DNA of 44,435 bases from an uncultured Bacteroidales bacterium (GCA_902782245.1 CACZMI010000027.1:1-44435); one strand, 5' to 3'. Positions 34,627 through 43,582 are shown, numbered from the stretch's first letter. Numbers and translations are program-made. Notes: a model not told the origin generated them from the letters alone.

Positions 34627-35676
34627 ACTGTGATTAAGGTGTATTCACATGATCCCAGACCTATCTTCTGGGCGTGCTCCACGCAGGAGCGCCAGTTGGT
34701 GTCGGGATGGATCATGTGCCAGTGGTCTCCGTGGTCGTGCTTGTGATGCTCTATGTTGTGTGCCAGAACATTATCGTTGGGTATTGTCGGGGTGCGGTTT
34801 ACCATGTCGGCGCTGGCGCAGTCTATGGCTACGGGGTCAAATGAGGCCAGCATGCCGATGTTGGGTACAACCGGAGTATCATTATAACCCCAACAGTCAC
34901 ACTCGGGCGATACATCCATTATCAGGTTAATGTGGAAGTTGGGCTTGCCCAGCAGGGTGGCTTTGGCGTACTCGGCAATCTTGCAGTTCAGAACGTCCAG
35001 CTGCTCGTCAGTTATAGTCAATGACGGCCTTGCGGTCCACCAGTGATATGGCATGGCTGGCGCAGTTCTTTACACAGAGTGAGCATCCGCGACAGGATTC
35101 GGTGTCAATGCGGGGCTTTGAGGCGCTGTGCATCTCCTTTTTACCGGCCACACTGCCGCAACCCATTCCAAGGTTTTTCATTGCGCCTCCCAGTCCGGTC
35201 ATCTCATGACCCTTTACGTGGTTGATTGATACTATGATATCGGCCTCAGCAATAGCAGCACCGATTTTGGGCGCCTTGCAATACTCACCGTCAATGGGAA
35301 CCTCCACATAATCCAGGCCTTTCAGGCCATCGGCAATGACCACCTGCGTGCCTACGGCAAAGGGGGTGTAGCCATGCTTCATGGCGGTGTCCTGATGGTC
35401 TATGGCATTTGAGCGCCATCCTTTGTACAGGGTGTTGCAGTCGGTCAGGAACGGCTTGCCTCCCAACTCCTTGATGATCCTTACAATCACGGCGGCATAA
35501 TCGGGCCTGAGATAAGCCATGTTTCCTATCTCGCCAAAGTGTATCTTGATTGCGGTGAATTTGCCGTTGAAATCAATATTGCCGATGCCGGCTTTGCGTA
35601 CCAGTTTTTCAAGTTTGTACAGCAGATGATGGTCAGGATCGGTCCTGAGGTCAGTATAAAAGACTTTCGATGCCAT
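34623..35676 (-). pseudogene. DUF362 ferredoxin-like protein, broken by an internal deletion
   Basis: The frame starts at ATG 35676 (MASKVFYTDLRTDPDHHLLYK) and carries the DUF362 core with NHVKGHEMTGLGGAMKNLGMG and a first [4Fe-4S] motif CRGCSLCVKNC. It ends early in VIDYN-stop at 35008. The C-terminal part (LNCKIAEYAKATLLGKPNFH, then GMLASFDPVAIDCASADM) continues in another frame to 34623. Family members have a second CxxCxxCxxxC cluster between these parts. It is missing, so about 20 residues were lost in a deletion that also shifted the frame. The protein would normally be a cytosolic iron-sulfur protein of unknown role. It overlaps the phosphatase gene by 4 bp. Confidence 0.75.
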
Positions 35677-35735
35677 ATCGGTAAGTTTATAATGTGGTTT
35701 ATGTTGCGAATTTACTTTTTGAAATGGATAATCAT

Positions 35736-35743
35736 TACATTTG
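35736..35743 (+). promoter_or_regulatory. -7 box of the threonine-aldolase-like gene
   Basis: TACATTTG matches TAnnTTTG and sits about 20 bp before the start. The nearest TTTG (35718-35721) is at a short 14-bp spacing. Confidence 0.4.
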
Positions 35744-35763
35744 CATTCACAAAATTCATGATT

Positions 35764-36786
35764 ATGCTCCACTTTGATTCAGATTATATGGAGGGTGCGC
35801 ATCCCACAGTGATGCAGCGTCTTGTTGAGACCAACCTTGAACAGACCGTAGGTTATGGTGAGGATGAATATACCCGTCGTGCGGCCGACCTGATACGTGA
35901 GGCTTGTGGCTGTCCCGATGCGCTGGTACGTTTCCTGGTAGGCGGAACTCAGGCCAATGCCACAATCATTGACGGACTGCTTCATCAGTATGAGGGAATC
36001 ATGGCGGCCGAGACTGCCCATATCAACAATCTGGAGGCAGGCGCTGTGGAGTCATCGGGCCATAAGATACTGATTGTGCCCAACCATCAGGGAAAAGTGG
36101 CAGCATATGATGTGGAGCGTTATCTTACTGAGTTTTATGACAATGAGAACCATCAGCATATGGTTTCACCCGGTGCATTGTATCTCTCTTTCCCTACAGA
36201 ATGGGGTACACTCTATTCACTGGGTGAGCTGGAGGCTCTGAGCCGCGTCTGCCATAAGTACAATATCCCTCTTTATATGGACGGCGCCCGTCTGGGTTAC
36301 GGCCTGGCGGCATCAAAGGATGTCACACTCAAGGATATAGCCCGCCTGTGCGATGTGTTCTACATCGGCGGAACCAAGGTAGGCGCAATGTTCGGAGAGG
36401 CTGTGGTTACCGCTCATCCGGAACTTCTGCCCCGTTTCTTCACCTTTGTAAAGCAGCACGGCGCAATGCTGGCCAAGGGCCGTCTGCTGGGCGTGCAGTT
36501 CAGTACCCTGTTTACCGATAACCTGTATCTGGAGATATCCCAGAACGCCGTCAACCAGGCCCTGCGCCTCAAGAAGGCCATGATAAAGAAAGGCTTCTCG
36601 CCATATGTGGATTCACCCACCAACCAGCAGTTCTTCTGCCTGCCCAAGTCCGAGATTGAGCGCATCGGCAAGTTCGCATCATTTGAGATCTGGGCTCCCT
36701 GCGGTCCCCAGCAGAGCGTGGTGCGCTTTGTGACCAGCTGGAACACATCGGACCAGATGATTGACGAGTTCATCAGCAAACTCTGA
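35764..36786 (+). CDS. Threonine aldolase / beta-eliminating lyase family PLP enzyme
   Basis: A 340-residue fold-type I PLP enzyme. It begins MLHFDSDYMEGAHPTVMQRLVETN; an ATG two codons earlier (35758) is possible. Family features are VRFLVGGTQANATIIDGLL, the glycine/threonine-site region LYMDGARLGYGLA and the Schiff-base lysine in DVFYIGGTKVGAMFGEAVV. Low-specificity L-threonine aldolases split threonine to glycine and acetaldehyde; related members act on other beta-hydroxy amino acids. It is followed without a gap by the ICMT-like gene. Confidence 0.88.
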   Translation: MLHFDSDYMEGAHPTVMQRLVETNLEQTVGYGEDEYTRRAADLIREACGCPDALVRFLVGGTQANATIIDGLLHQYEGIMAAETAHINNLEAGAVESSGHKILIVPNHQGKVAAYDVERYLTEFYDNENHQHMVSPGALYLSFPTEWGTLYSLGELEALSRVCHKYNIPLYMDGARLGYGLAASKDVTLKDIARLCDVFYIGGTKVGAMFGEAVVTAHPELLPRFFTFVKQHGAMLAKGRLLGVQFSTLFTDNLYLEISQNAVNQALRLKKAMIKKGFSPYVDSPTNQQFFCLPKSEIERIGKFASFEIWAPCGPQQSVVRFVTSWNTSDQMIDEFISKL

Positions 36787-37275
36787 ATGAAACAACTTAG
36801 AGAGATATTCGGATATCTGCTGGGATTCATCATGTTCATACTGGGTATCCCTGCAATCATGTGGCTGGCATCGGGCTGCCCGGAGATTGCTTTCACATGC
36901 AGTTGGAATAGCATCGTGGGCGTTATCATCGGCCTTGCCGGATTGATACTGAGCATCTGGACCATAGTCTATATGAAAGTTGTGGGTCGAGGCAATCCCA
37001 TGGATGCCTTTGATCACGAGATAGCACCCCATACCCAGCATCTTATGACCGGCGGTGTGTACCGCATCTGCCGCAACCCCATGCTTCTGGGTACGTTCCT
37101 TTATCTGGCAGGCATTGCGCTGATACTTTTGTCCTGGCAATCGGCCGTAGTCTGGATTGCTTTCGTCATCATCATGTCCTTCCAGGTAGCATCCGAGGAG
37201 AAACGCCTGGAGCGCGATTTCGGCCAGGAATACCTAGACTACAAGAAGCGCACCGGCCGCTTCACCCCCTGGTAA
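36787..37275 (+). CDS. Isoprenylcysteine carboxyl methyltransferase-like membrane methyltransferase
   Basis: A 162-residue integral membrane protein with three or four helices and the ICMT/PEMT motif block: HLMTGGVYRICRNPMLLGTFL and, near the C-terminus, SEEKRLERDFGQEYLDYKKRT, which bind S-adenosylmethionine. The acceptor in bacteria is generally unknown (lipids or small molecules). The ATG directly follows the TGA of the aldolase gene, implying co-transcription. A hairpin with a T-tract follows at 37275-37309. Confidence 0.85.
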   Translation: MKQLREIFGYLLGFIMFILGIPAIMWLASGCPEIAFTCSWNSIVGVIIGLAGLILSIWTIVYMKVVGRGNPMDAFDHEIAPHTQHLMTGGVYRICRNPMLLGTFLYLAGIALILLSWQSAVVWIAFVIIMSFQVASEEKRLERDFGQEYLDYKKRTGRFTPW

Positions 37276-37309
37276 AAATGATACAATTGGGGTCAGACCC
37301 CTTTTGTAC
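37275..37309. repeat. Hairpin repeat, left copy (terminator-like)
   Basis: A 35-bp sequence starting AAAATGATACAA with the stem GGGGTC-A-GACCCC and the tail CTTTTGTAC. It overlaps the stop of the ICMT-like gene. A copy with 31 of 35 identical positions occurs at 41185-41219, between the two BlaI cassettes. The stem and T-tract would terminate transcription. Confidence 0.7.
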
Positions 37310-37318
37310 TATTTTGAT

Positions 37319-37723
37319 TTAAAGGAGGCAGATTGAGTTCAGCTCCTCAGTTAAGGACTGGACGCCACGCTGAATTCTCTCCAGTTGTCTCTTTCTGGGT
37401 TTGTGCAGACCTGCAGCGTAGTGCCACAGCTGACGCTCGTTGATGCCTGTGATTCGGCTCAAGGCAGCTTTTGTAAAGATATTGCTGTAGTAGTTTATGA
37501 ACGTTGTAGCATCAATGACAAAAGACAATTCATAATCTCCTTTTACAAGGTCCGATGTCTCAACGCCAAGTTCAGTGCACGATTCCTTATAGACCTTTAT
37601 GGCTTCAGTAATATCGCGCTTAATATCGTTCAGGTTCTTGCCTACCGCAACAATGGGCAGATCTTTTATATATGCGCTCAGATTATCGCCGGCATATTCC
37701 ACTATTACCTGTAGATTCTTCAT
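37319..37723 (-). CDS. Orphan HicB-like antitoxin-type protein with C-terminal HTH
   Basis: A 134-residue protein. The N-terminal half (VIVEYAGDNLSAYIKDLPIV, then VGKNLNDIKRDITEAIKVYK) resembles the HicB partial RNase H-like fold. The C-terminal half has a helix-turn-helix (FTKAALSRITGINERQLWHY, AGLHKPRKRQLERI). HicB proteins normally neutralise and repress a small HicA toxin. No HicA-like frame is found in the 10 bp to the next hairpin or in the 285 bp upstream. The gene has its own promoter. It may be a solitary regulator or a relic of a lost pair. Confidence 0.7.
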   Translation of the reverse strand: MKNLQVIVEYAGDNLSAYIKDLPIVAVGKNLNDIKRDITEAIKVYKESCTELGVETSDLVKGDYELSFVIDATTFINYYSNIFTKAALSRITGINERQLWHYAAGLHKPRKRQLERIQRGVQSLTEELNSICLL

Positions 37724-37755
37724 AATACAACAGTTAGGTTAAAGAGTTTTCGATG

Positions 37756-37787
37756 CAAATGTAGTAAAACTGCGAATTGATTACAAG
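37756..37787 (-). promoter_or_regulatory. Promoter of the HicB-like gene
   Basis: The complement reads TACATTTG at 37756-37763, with CTTG (one mismatch to TTTG) 20 bp upstream at 37784-37787. The rest of the gap to 38008 is AT-rich and includes the palindromes described for the BlaI gene. Confidence 0.5.
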
Positions 37788-37966
37788 GAAATGCTCGTGT
37801 TTTTACTGCATTTCCAATTATTAGGACTTCTTTATTCATAAGCTTTTACAAAAATGTAATGTCATTTATATGGAAAACAACCACTTAAAACAAAGGCATC
37901 TTTCCCTGTTGCGTTAAAGATCCTTAACGGAACGGAGATTTCCAGTCAAAAGTGTTGTGTGTTGTA

Positions 37967-38002
37967 TCAAAAAGTTTTTGATTTGCATCAACACAAATTT
38001 GT
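37967..38002 (+). promoter_or_regulatory. Candidate BlaI operator/promoter region, cassette 1
   Basis: Two palindromes lie just upstream of the repressor start: TCAAAAA-G-TTTTTGA (37967-37981) and ACAAATTTGT (37993-38002). The second, together with GTTTGCTT up to the start codon, is repeated exactly before the second repressor gene (41221-41230). BlaI-type repressors bind short dyads near their own promoter, so these are candidate operators. This is an inference. Confidence 0.4.
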
Positions 38003-38008
38003 TTGCTT

Positions 38009-38368
38009 ATGAGACAACTCACCAAAAAGGAAAAAATCATCATGGAGCAGTTCTGGACCTATGGTCCCATGTTTGTACGTGAACTGCAGGAGCATTATGA
38101 GGAACCCCGTCCCAATTTCAACACTCTCTCCAATCAGGTTCATACACTTATGGAGGACGGTTTCCTGGAGCGCAAAGCCTTTGGAAGCAACTATCAGTAC
38201 TCACCTGCCGTATCACGCAAGGCATACAGTCTGGACGGCTTCCACGGGCTGGTAAATGAATACTTTGACAGCTCATACTCAAGCGTAGTCCTGGGACTGG
38301 TCGAGGAGGAGCGTCTGTCAGTTGATGACCTCAAGCGTATTATTGACAAAATTGAAAACCGCAAATGA
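38009..38368 (+). CDS. BlaI/MecI/CopY family repressor, cassette 1
   Basis: A 119-residue winged-helix regulator starting at ATG 38009 (MRQLTKKEKIIMEQFWTYGP). The HTH covers MFVRELQEHYEEPRPNFNTL and SNQVHTLMEDGFLERKAFG; the C-terminal helices form the dimerisation and cleavage region typical of BlaI. BlaI repressors hold the operon off until the membrane protease partner triggers their cleavage. The downstream M56 gene overlaps by 4 bp. It differs from the cassette 2 repressor at only four residues. Confidence 0.92.
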   Translation: MRQLTKKEKIIMEQFWTYGPMFVRELQEHYEEPRPNFNTLSNQVHTLMEDGFLERKAFGSNYQYSPAVSRKAYSLDGFHGLVNEYFDSSYSSVVLGLVEEERLSVDDLKRIIDKIENRK

Positions 38369-40263
38369 ATACTCAAGTCCTTTTATTCCTTGGGAAGGCG
38401 GCTCTGCTAACCATTGCCTTTGTTCTTATGTACCGCCTTTTGTTGCGTCGCGAAACATTTCACGGCCTTAAGCGTGGAGCCCTGATGCTTTCGCTTGTAC
38501 TCTCCTATGTTCTCCCCGTAACTGTCATAACAGTACATCGTGATATACGCAAGAACCCGGTGGCTCAGACCGTAGCATCCGCTCAACCAGCGGCTACTCC
38601 AATAAATCAGATCCAACCTTTCTCTCCTGTTGCACAAACAATTGCTCCTGCGCCATCGGTATCGGCCACAGAGAACGCAGCAGAACAGGCACCTACAGTA
38701 CACAAGGATAAAACCGCTGTACTGTTCCAGATCCTGTTGGCTGCATATCTGGCCGGTCTCATTGTAATGCTCCTGCTCAGGGTACGCTCCATCCTGAAGG
38801 TATCGGCCATAGTAAGGGGTGGAGAGACCGTAGAACGCGGTAACGGCTACAGGATTGTTGTTACCGATAAGAACGTAAGCCCGTTCAGCTGGCTTGGAAC
38901 CATAGTGGTGAGTCAGAAGGAGTATGCCGGAATAGACCGCAATGTCTTAAGGCATGAGAAAGCCCACATAGCACACCGCCATCCGCTGGAACTCATGCTG
39001 CTTGATTTCATGTCTCTATTCCAGTGGTTTAACCCCGCCGTCTGGGTATTGCGCCGCGACCTCTGCCTTGTACATGAGCAGCAGGCCGATGCCGACGTCC
39101 TGAAATCCGTGCCCGATGCCCGTCCGTACCAGTTCATGCTACTCAGTCAGTCTCAGGGAGGCCTTGCATTCAATATCGTGGCAAGTTTCAACGGCAACGG
39201 TGTTGAGAGCCGCATTGACATGATGAACCGCAAAAGGTCCGGTCGCAGTCAGATGATCAGGTTCCTTTATTTACCGGTTGTCATGTGTGTTTCGCTTACA
39301 ATGAGCGCAAATGTGGCATATGACAAAGCTTCTGCTGAATCAGAAACTGCGGTTCAACCCGATTCCATAATTGGAGTAAATTTCTTTACGACCAAGATGG
39401 GAGAATTACCTTTTGGAGGGGTGCCAACCAGAACTGACGGAAAAGAGTTCCTTTACTACCTGGACGGAAAACGAGTTGACAGGGCAACAATTGAAAACCT
39501 CTCTTATTCGGATATTAAATCCCATACGTTAGTCAGAGATAAAGCTGCTGTTGACTTATACGGCCCGGAGGCGGAAAACGGTGTATTGGTATACGTAACC
39601 AAAAGTGGTTCAGCCGACGATAGTGATACAAATCAGTCTGCTGTATCCAATAATGAAAAAACGACTCATGATTATGTTGACCTGGGTTTGTCTGTAAAAT
39701 GGGCTACATGTAACGTGGGGGCCGATAAGCCCGAGGATAATGGTAATTTATACGCCTGGGGAGAAACGGAGGTCAAAGAACAATACACTATGAGGACAAG
39801 CAAGTGGGGATTTATGCCCTTTTCATTGAAAAAATATAATATAAACAGTGAACAAGGCACGGTTGACAACAAGACCACACTTGACCTTGAAGATGATGTC
39901 GCTCATGTAACTTGGGGAGGCAACTGGCGTATGCCCACTAGGGAAGAAATGGATGAGTTGCATGACAACTGCACTTGGGAGTGGACAACTATCAACGGTG
40001 TAAACGGATATCGGGTTACAAGTAAAAAGCAAGGTTATACAAACCGTTCCATATTCCTTCCTGCATCCGGATACAAAGCAAACGGATTTTACGAATATGG
40101 AAGAAATGGTAACTATTGGTCGCGTTCGCTTATGACAGATCCTTATGGAGATGGTAGTGTAACATGTGGTACTGCAGCCTGTATCCGTTTTAATAATAAT
40201 CAAGCTAATATTGGTTGGGAGGATCGAATGGCTGGTCTTTCTGTCCGTCCCGTCTGCCCGTAA
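38365..40263 (+). CDS. BlaR1-like M56 membrane metallopeptidase with FISUMP-like C-terminal domain, cassette 1
   Basis: A 632-residue protein. N-terminal helices are followed by the M56 zinc protease domain with VLRHEKAHIAHRHP (H197-E-x-x-H201) and RDLCLVHEQQADADVL (H237, E238). The last helix is FLYLPVVMCVSLTMSA. Outside the membrane comes a plug-like segment (DGKRVDRATIENL, then DKAAVDLYGPEAENGVLVYVTK). It is followed by a Fib_succ_major/FISUMP-like domain (YVDLGLSVKWATCNVGADKP, GGNWRMPTREEMDEL, end LSVRPVCP). True BlaR1 proteins carry a penicillin-binding sensor here; none is present. The likely role is a signal-transducing protease that cleaves the BlaI partner in response to an unknown ligand. 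Confidence 0.88.
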   Translation: MNTQVLLFLGKAALLTIAFVLMYRLLLRRETFHGLKRGALMLSLVLSYVLPVTVITVHRDIRKNPVAQTVASAQPAATPINQIQPFSPVAQTIAPAPSVSATENAAEQAPTVHKDKTAVLFQILLAAYLAGLIVMLLLRVRSILKVSAIVRGGETVERGNGYRIVVTDKNVSPFSWLGTIVVSQKEYAGIDRNVLRHEKAHIAHRHPLELMLLDFMSLFQWFNPAVWVLRRDLCLVHEQQADADVLKSVPDARPYQFMLLSQSQGGLAFNIVASFNGNGVESRIDMMNRKRSGRSQMIRFLYLPVVMCVSLTMSANVAYDKASAESETAVQPDSIIGVNFFTTKMGELPFGGVPTRTDGKEFLYYLDGKRVDRATIENLSYSDIKSHTLVRDKAAVDLYGPEAENGVLVYVTKSGSADDSDTNQSAVSNNEKTTHDYVDLGLSVKWATCNVGADKPEDNGNLYAWGETEVKEQYTMRTSKWGFMPFSLKKYNINSEQGTVDNKTTLDLEDDVAHVTWGGNWRMPTREEMDELHDNCTWEWTTINGVNGYRVTSKKQGYTNRSIFLPASGYKANGFYEYGRNGNYWSRSLMTDPYGDGSVTCGTAACIRFNNNQANIGWEDRMAGLSVRPVCP

Positions 40264-40285
40264 CATTATCAATTAAAAATGCATT

Positions 40286-41178
40286 ATGAAAAAGACTGTC
40301 CATCATATAGCATTGACATGCATACTGATGTCGATCGGCTTTACTGTGAGTGCTCAACAGATACGATATTCTGTTGAATCAACACAGCCTTTCAATCTCA
40401 ATACAATTAATAACAGAGCGTCTGTTGAAGAAGTCTTCCGCAGTAATCAGGACTTCGTAAAGTTTAAAGATAACGACGTATTGATGATAAAAGGAAACGA
40501 AACGCATCAATTACCTGAAAACAGCAAGGTAGTATATAGTGAGGAATCTCAGGGAGTAGATAAAAATAACCTCCCTGAACATGAATACGTTGACCTGGGC
40601 TTATCAGTAAAATGGGCCACCTGTAATGTGGGTGCTGAAAGACCCCAGGATAAAGGCGATCTCTTTGCCTGGGGTGAGACTGAGCCTAAGTCTGAATACA
40701 CTATGTCCAATTATAAGTTCAGCATAAATGGCAGTTATGATGACTTTACCAAGTATAACTATAAAGACCGTAAGAACAGATTGGAACCAGAAGATGACGC
40801 GGCGGCGGAAACTGGCGTATTCCCACAACAGGTGAGTGGAAAGAGTTGATGGGCAAGTGTACCTGGAGTTATGTAAAGATGAAGGATGGAACCGAAGGGT
40901 TCCGTATAAGAGGTAATAAGCGAGGCTATAGAGATCGCTCCATTTTTCTTCCATTTACCGTGTATAGAGATTCTACCAGCGTTGTAGAGGGTGAGTCTAT
41001 AGGTGAAGGCCAGTATGCAGGCCTCTATTGGACATGCTTCCTTGTTGATGACGAACTTGTACTGAAGATGAACGGTATATGTGATGCGTGGGGTATGTGG
41101 CTTGAGCCGGATGTGAACTTCCATGCATCAATGGTGCAACGCAACTTGGGCCGTGCTATCCGTCCCGTCTGCGAGTAA
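40286..41178 (+). pseudogene. Secreted FISUMP-like protein, cassette 1, frameshifted by a small deletion
   Basis: The frame opens with a signal peptide (MKKTVHHIALTCILMSIGFT) and reaches the domain start EYVDLGLSVKWATCNVGAER. After LEPEDDAA it goes out of frame and stops at 40849. The C-terminal half (GGNWRIPTTGEWKELMGKCT, then GRAIRPVCE) continues in another frame to 41178. Compared with the paralogues (DDVAHVTWGGNWRMP), the HV-x-WG segment is missing, about 13 bp, near 40800-40808. Both halves are otherwise well preserved. It lies 22 bp after the M56 gene and is likely co-transcribed. Confidence 0.8.
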
Positions 41179-41184
41179 TTACAC

Positions 41185-41219
41185 AAAATGATACAAAAGG
41201 GGTCTGTCCCCTTTTGTAC
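41185..41219. repeat. Hairpin repeat, right copy (terminator-like)
   Basis: A 35-bp sequence related to 37275-37309. Here the stem is longer and perfect: TACAAAAGGGG and CCCCTTTTGTA around TCTGT. It ends cassette 1 and lies 17 bp before the start of the second repressor gene. It may therefore act as terminator and boundary of the duplication. Confidence 0.75.
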
Positions 41220-41220
41220 C

Positions 41221-41230
41221 ACAAATTTGT
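41221..41230 (+). promoter_or_regulatory. Candidate BlaI operator, cassette 2
   Basis: ACAAATTTGT followed by TTGCTTATG is identical to the sequence before the cassette 1 repressor. The rest of the upstream region differs, so this dyad is the conserved regulatory candidate. Confidence 0.4.
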
Positions 41231-41236
41231 TTGCTT

Positions 41237-41596
41237 ATGAGACAACTCACCAAAAAGGAAAAAATCATTATGGAGCAGTTCTGGACCTATGGTCCTATGT
41301 TTGTCCGAGAACTGCAGGAACATTATGAGGAACCCAGACCTAATTTCAACACTCTCTCCAATCAGGTACATACCCTTATGGAAGATGGGTTCCTGGAGCG
41401 CAAGGCTTATGGAAGCAACTACCAGTACATCCCTGTAGTGTCACGGAAGGCATACAGTCTGGACGGTTTCCACGGGCTGGTAAATGAATACTTTGACAGT
41501 TCTTACTCGAGCGTAGTCCTTGGACTGGTTGAGGAGGAGCGCCTGTCTGTTGACGATCTTAAACGTATTATTGACAAAATTGAAAAAAGAAAATGA
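41237..41596 (+). CDS. BlaI/MecI/CopY family repressor, cassette 2
   Basis: A 119-residue winged-helix repressor starting at ATG 41237. It differs from the cassette 1 protein only at KAYG, YIP, PVV and EKRK. The recognition helix is unchanged, so both repressors should bind the same operators. It overlaps the following M56 gene by 4 bp, as in cassette 1. Confidence 0.92.
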   Translation: MRQLTKKEKIIMEQFWTYGPMFVRELQEHYEEPRPNFNTLSNQVHTLMEDGFLERKAYGSNYQYIPVVSRKAYSLDGFHGLVNEYFDSSYSSVVLGLVEEERLSVDDLKRIIDKIEKRK

Positions 41597-43515
41597 ATAC
41601 TCAAGTCCTTTTATTCCTTGGAAAGGCGGCATTGCTAACCATTGCCTTTGTTCTTATGTACCGCCTTTTGTTGCGTCGTGAAACATTTCATGGCCTTAAA
41701 CGCGGAGCTTTGATGCTCTCGCTGGTTCTCTCTTACGTTCTCCCCTTGACCGTAATTACGGTGCATCGTGATGTCCGCAAGAGCCCTGCTGCTCAGACCG
41801 TAACGGCCAGTCAGCCCGTTGCTGCTCCCATAAATCAAATCCAACCCATCTTTCCTGTTGCAGAAACAAGTGCTCCCGCACAAACAGTAACCGGAACAGA
41901 AAGCGCAGCAATCCAGGCACCGGTAGAGAAGGACAAAACCGCTGTGCTGCTTCAGATTCTACTGGCTGCTTATCTGGCAGGTCTAATTGTAATGTTCATG
42001 CTCAGGATACGCTCCATACTTAAGGTTTCGGCCATAGTAAGAGGCGGAGAGACAGTTGAACGCGGTGACGGTTACAGGATTGTTGTGACCCATAAGAACG
42101 TGAGTCCGTTCAGCTGGCTTGGAACCATAGTCCTGCGTGAAAAGGATTATGCCGGTATTGACAACAATGTCTTAAGACATGAGAAAGCCCATATTGCACA
42201 CGGCCATCCGTCAGAACTGATGCTGCTTGATTTCATGTCGCTGTTCCAGTGGTTCAACCCCGCCGTCTGGGTATTGCGCCGTGACCTGTGCCTTGTACAT
42301 GAGCAGCAGGCCGATGCCGATGTCCTGAAATCCGTGCCCGATGCCCGTCCGTACCAGTTTATGCTGCTCAGTCAGTCTCAGGGAGGCTTGGCATTCAATA
42401 TCGTGGCCAGTTTCAACGGCAACGGAGTAGAGAGCCGCATAGACATGATGAACCGCAAACGGTCCGGCCGCCGTCAGATGCTCAGGTTCCTCTATTTACC
42501 GGTAGTAATGTGCATATCACTTACATTGACCGCAAATGTGGCTTATGACAAGATTTCAGGTGAATCTACAGTTTCGTCAGATACAGTATATACCTATACA
42601 GTTAACGGACAAGAAGGAAAAATAGTGGTGCTGGACATGAACACACTGACATTAGGAAATGATCAGGTAGGAATAGGCAAAAAACCTGATAATGATTATA
42701 TATACTTTGTTGACGGGAAAAGAGTTGACAGGGAAACTGTAAACAACATCAGGTTTTTGGATATTAAATCCCAGTTTACAATAATGGATAAGGCTGCAAC
42801 TGACTTATATGGTCCTGAAGCAGTGAATGGCGTTCGTGTCATCGAAACAAAAGGAGGTACTGTAATAGAAGGTGAATTGAAGCGACCTGAAATATTCAAG
42901 GATGACAAAATAGCCCATGAATATGTTGACCTGGGTTTATCTGTAAAATGGGCTACCTGTAATGTTGGTGCCCGCAAACCTGAAGACAATGGAAATTTGT
43001 ACAGTTGGGGAGAAATCGGACCCACCGATATATACGATCCTTTAAGTAGGCTGACAAGTAAGTGGGGTTCTAATTTGTCAGGATTTACAAAATACAATTT
43101 GGATAGCGAAAACGGCACTGTTGATAACAAGACCACGCTTGACCCTGAAGATGATGTTGCTCATGTTGTCTGGGGGGGTAAATGGCGTATGCCTACAAAG
43201 CAAGAACAGGTTGAATTGCGTAACAATTGTACCTGGGAGTGGACAACTCTAAACGGTGTAAACGGTTATCGTGTTACAAGTAAAATACCAGGTTATACAG
43301 ACCGCTCAATCTTTCTCCCGGCAGCCGGTGCCGCAGATAACCTTCGCTATGAATATGGCTCAACAGGTTATTATTGGTCAAGTTCTATCGAGTCTCTAGA
43401 TGACGGAAGGGTGTTGTGTTTTTCTGCAGCCATCATTAATATTACAAGCAGATATGCAGCTATATCCATGGGAAGTCGAGAATGCTGTTATTCCGTCCGT
43501 CCCGTCTGTCAGTAA
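41593..43515 (+). CDS. BlaR1-like M56 membrane metallopeptidase with FISUMP-like C-terminal domain, cassette 2
   Basis: A 640-residue paralogue of the cassette 1 protease. The first 315 or so residues are nearly identical, with the same zinc motif VLRHEKAHIAHGHP and LVHEQQADADVL. The following periplasmic linker is clearly different (TYTVNGQEGKIVVLDMNTLT). The plug-like segment (DGKRVDRETVNNI, then DLYGPEAVNGVRVIETK) and the N-terminal half of the FISUMP-like domain are similar again. The last 60 residues diverge strongly but end in the common YSVRPVCQ. The mosaic pattern suggests conserved signalling with altered ligand recognition. Confidence 0.88.
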   Translation: MNTQVLLFLGKAALLTIAFVLMYRLLLRRETFHGLKRGALMLSLVLSYVLPLTVITVHRDVRKSPAAQTVTASQPVAAPINQIQPIFPVAETSAPAQTVTGTESAAIQAPVEKDKTAVLLQILLAAYLAGLIVMFMLRIRSILKVSAIVRGGETVERGDGYRIVVTHKNVSPFSWLGTIVLREKDYAGIDNNVLRHEKAHIAHGHPSELMLLDFMSLFQWFNPAVWVLRRDLCLVHEQQADADVLKSVPDARPYQFMLLSQSQGGLAFNIVASFNGNGVESRIDMMNRKRSGRRQMLRFLYLPVVMCISLTLTANVAYDKISGESTVSSDTVYTYTVNGQEGKIVVLDMNTLTLGNDQVGIGKKPDNDYIYFVDGKRVDRETVNNIRFLDIKSQFTIMDKAATDLYGPEAVNGVRVIETKGGTVIEGELKRPEIFKDDKIAHEYVDLGLSVKWATCNVGARKPEDNGNLYSWGEIGPTDIYDPLSRLTSKWGSNLSGFTKYNLDSENGTVDNKTTLDPEDDVAHVVWGGKWRMPTKQEQVELRNNCTWEWTTLNGVNGYRVTSKIPGYTDRSIFLPAAGAADNLRYEYGSTGYYWSSSIESLDDGRVLCFSAAIINITSRYAAISMGSRECCYSVRPVCQ

Positions 43516-43582
43516 CGACAAACTCTTACAATACGCATAATAAACTTATATCAGTTAAATAACAAACATAAAGAATAGCATT

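Noticed and set aside
37724-38008. hicA toxin gene next to the HicB-like gene
   Set aside because: No frame of about 60 residues with a HicA-like motif exists on either strand here. The stretch holds only promoter boxes and palindromes.
38365-43515. Classical beta-lactam resistance operon (blaI-blaR1-bla)
   Set aside because: There is no penicillin-binding sensor domain in the M56 proteins and no beta-lactamase gene beside them.
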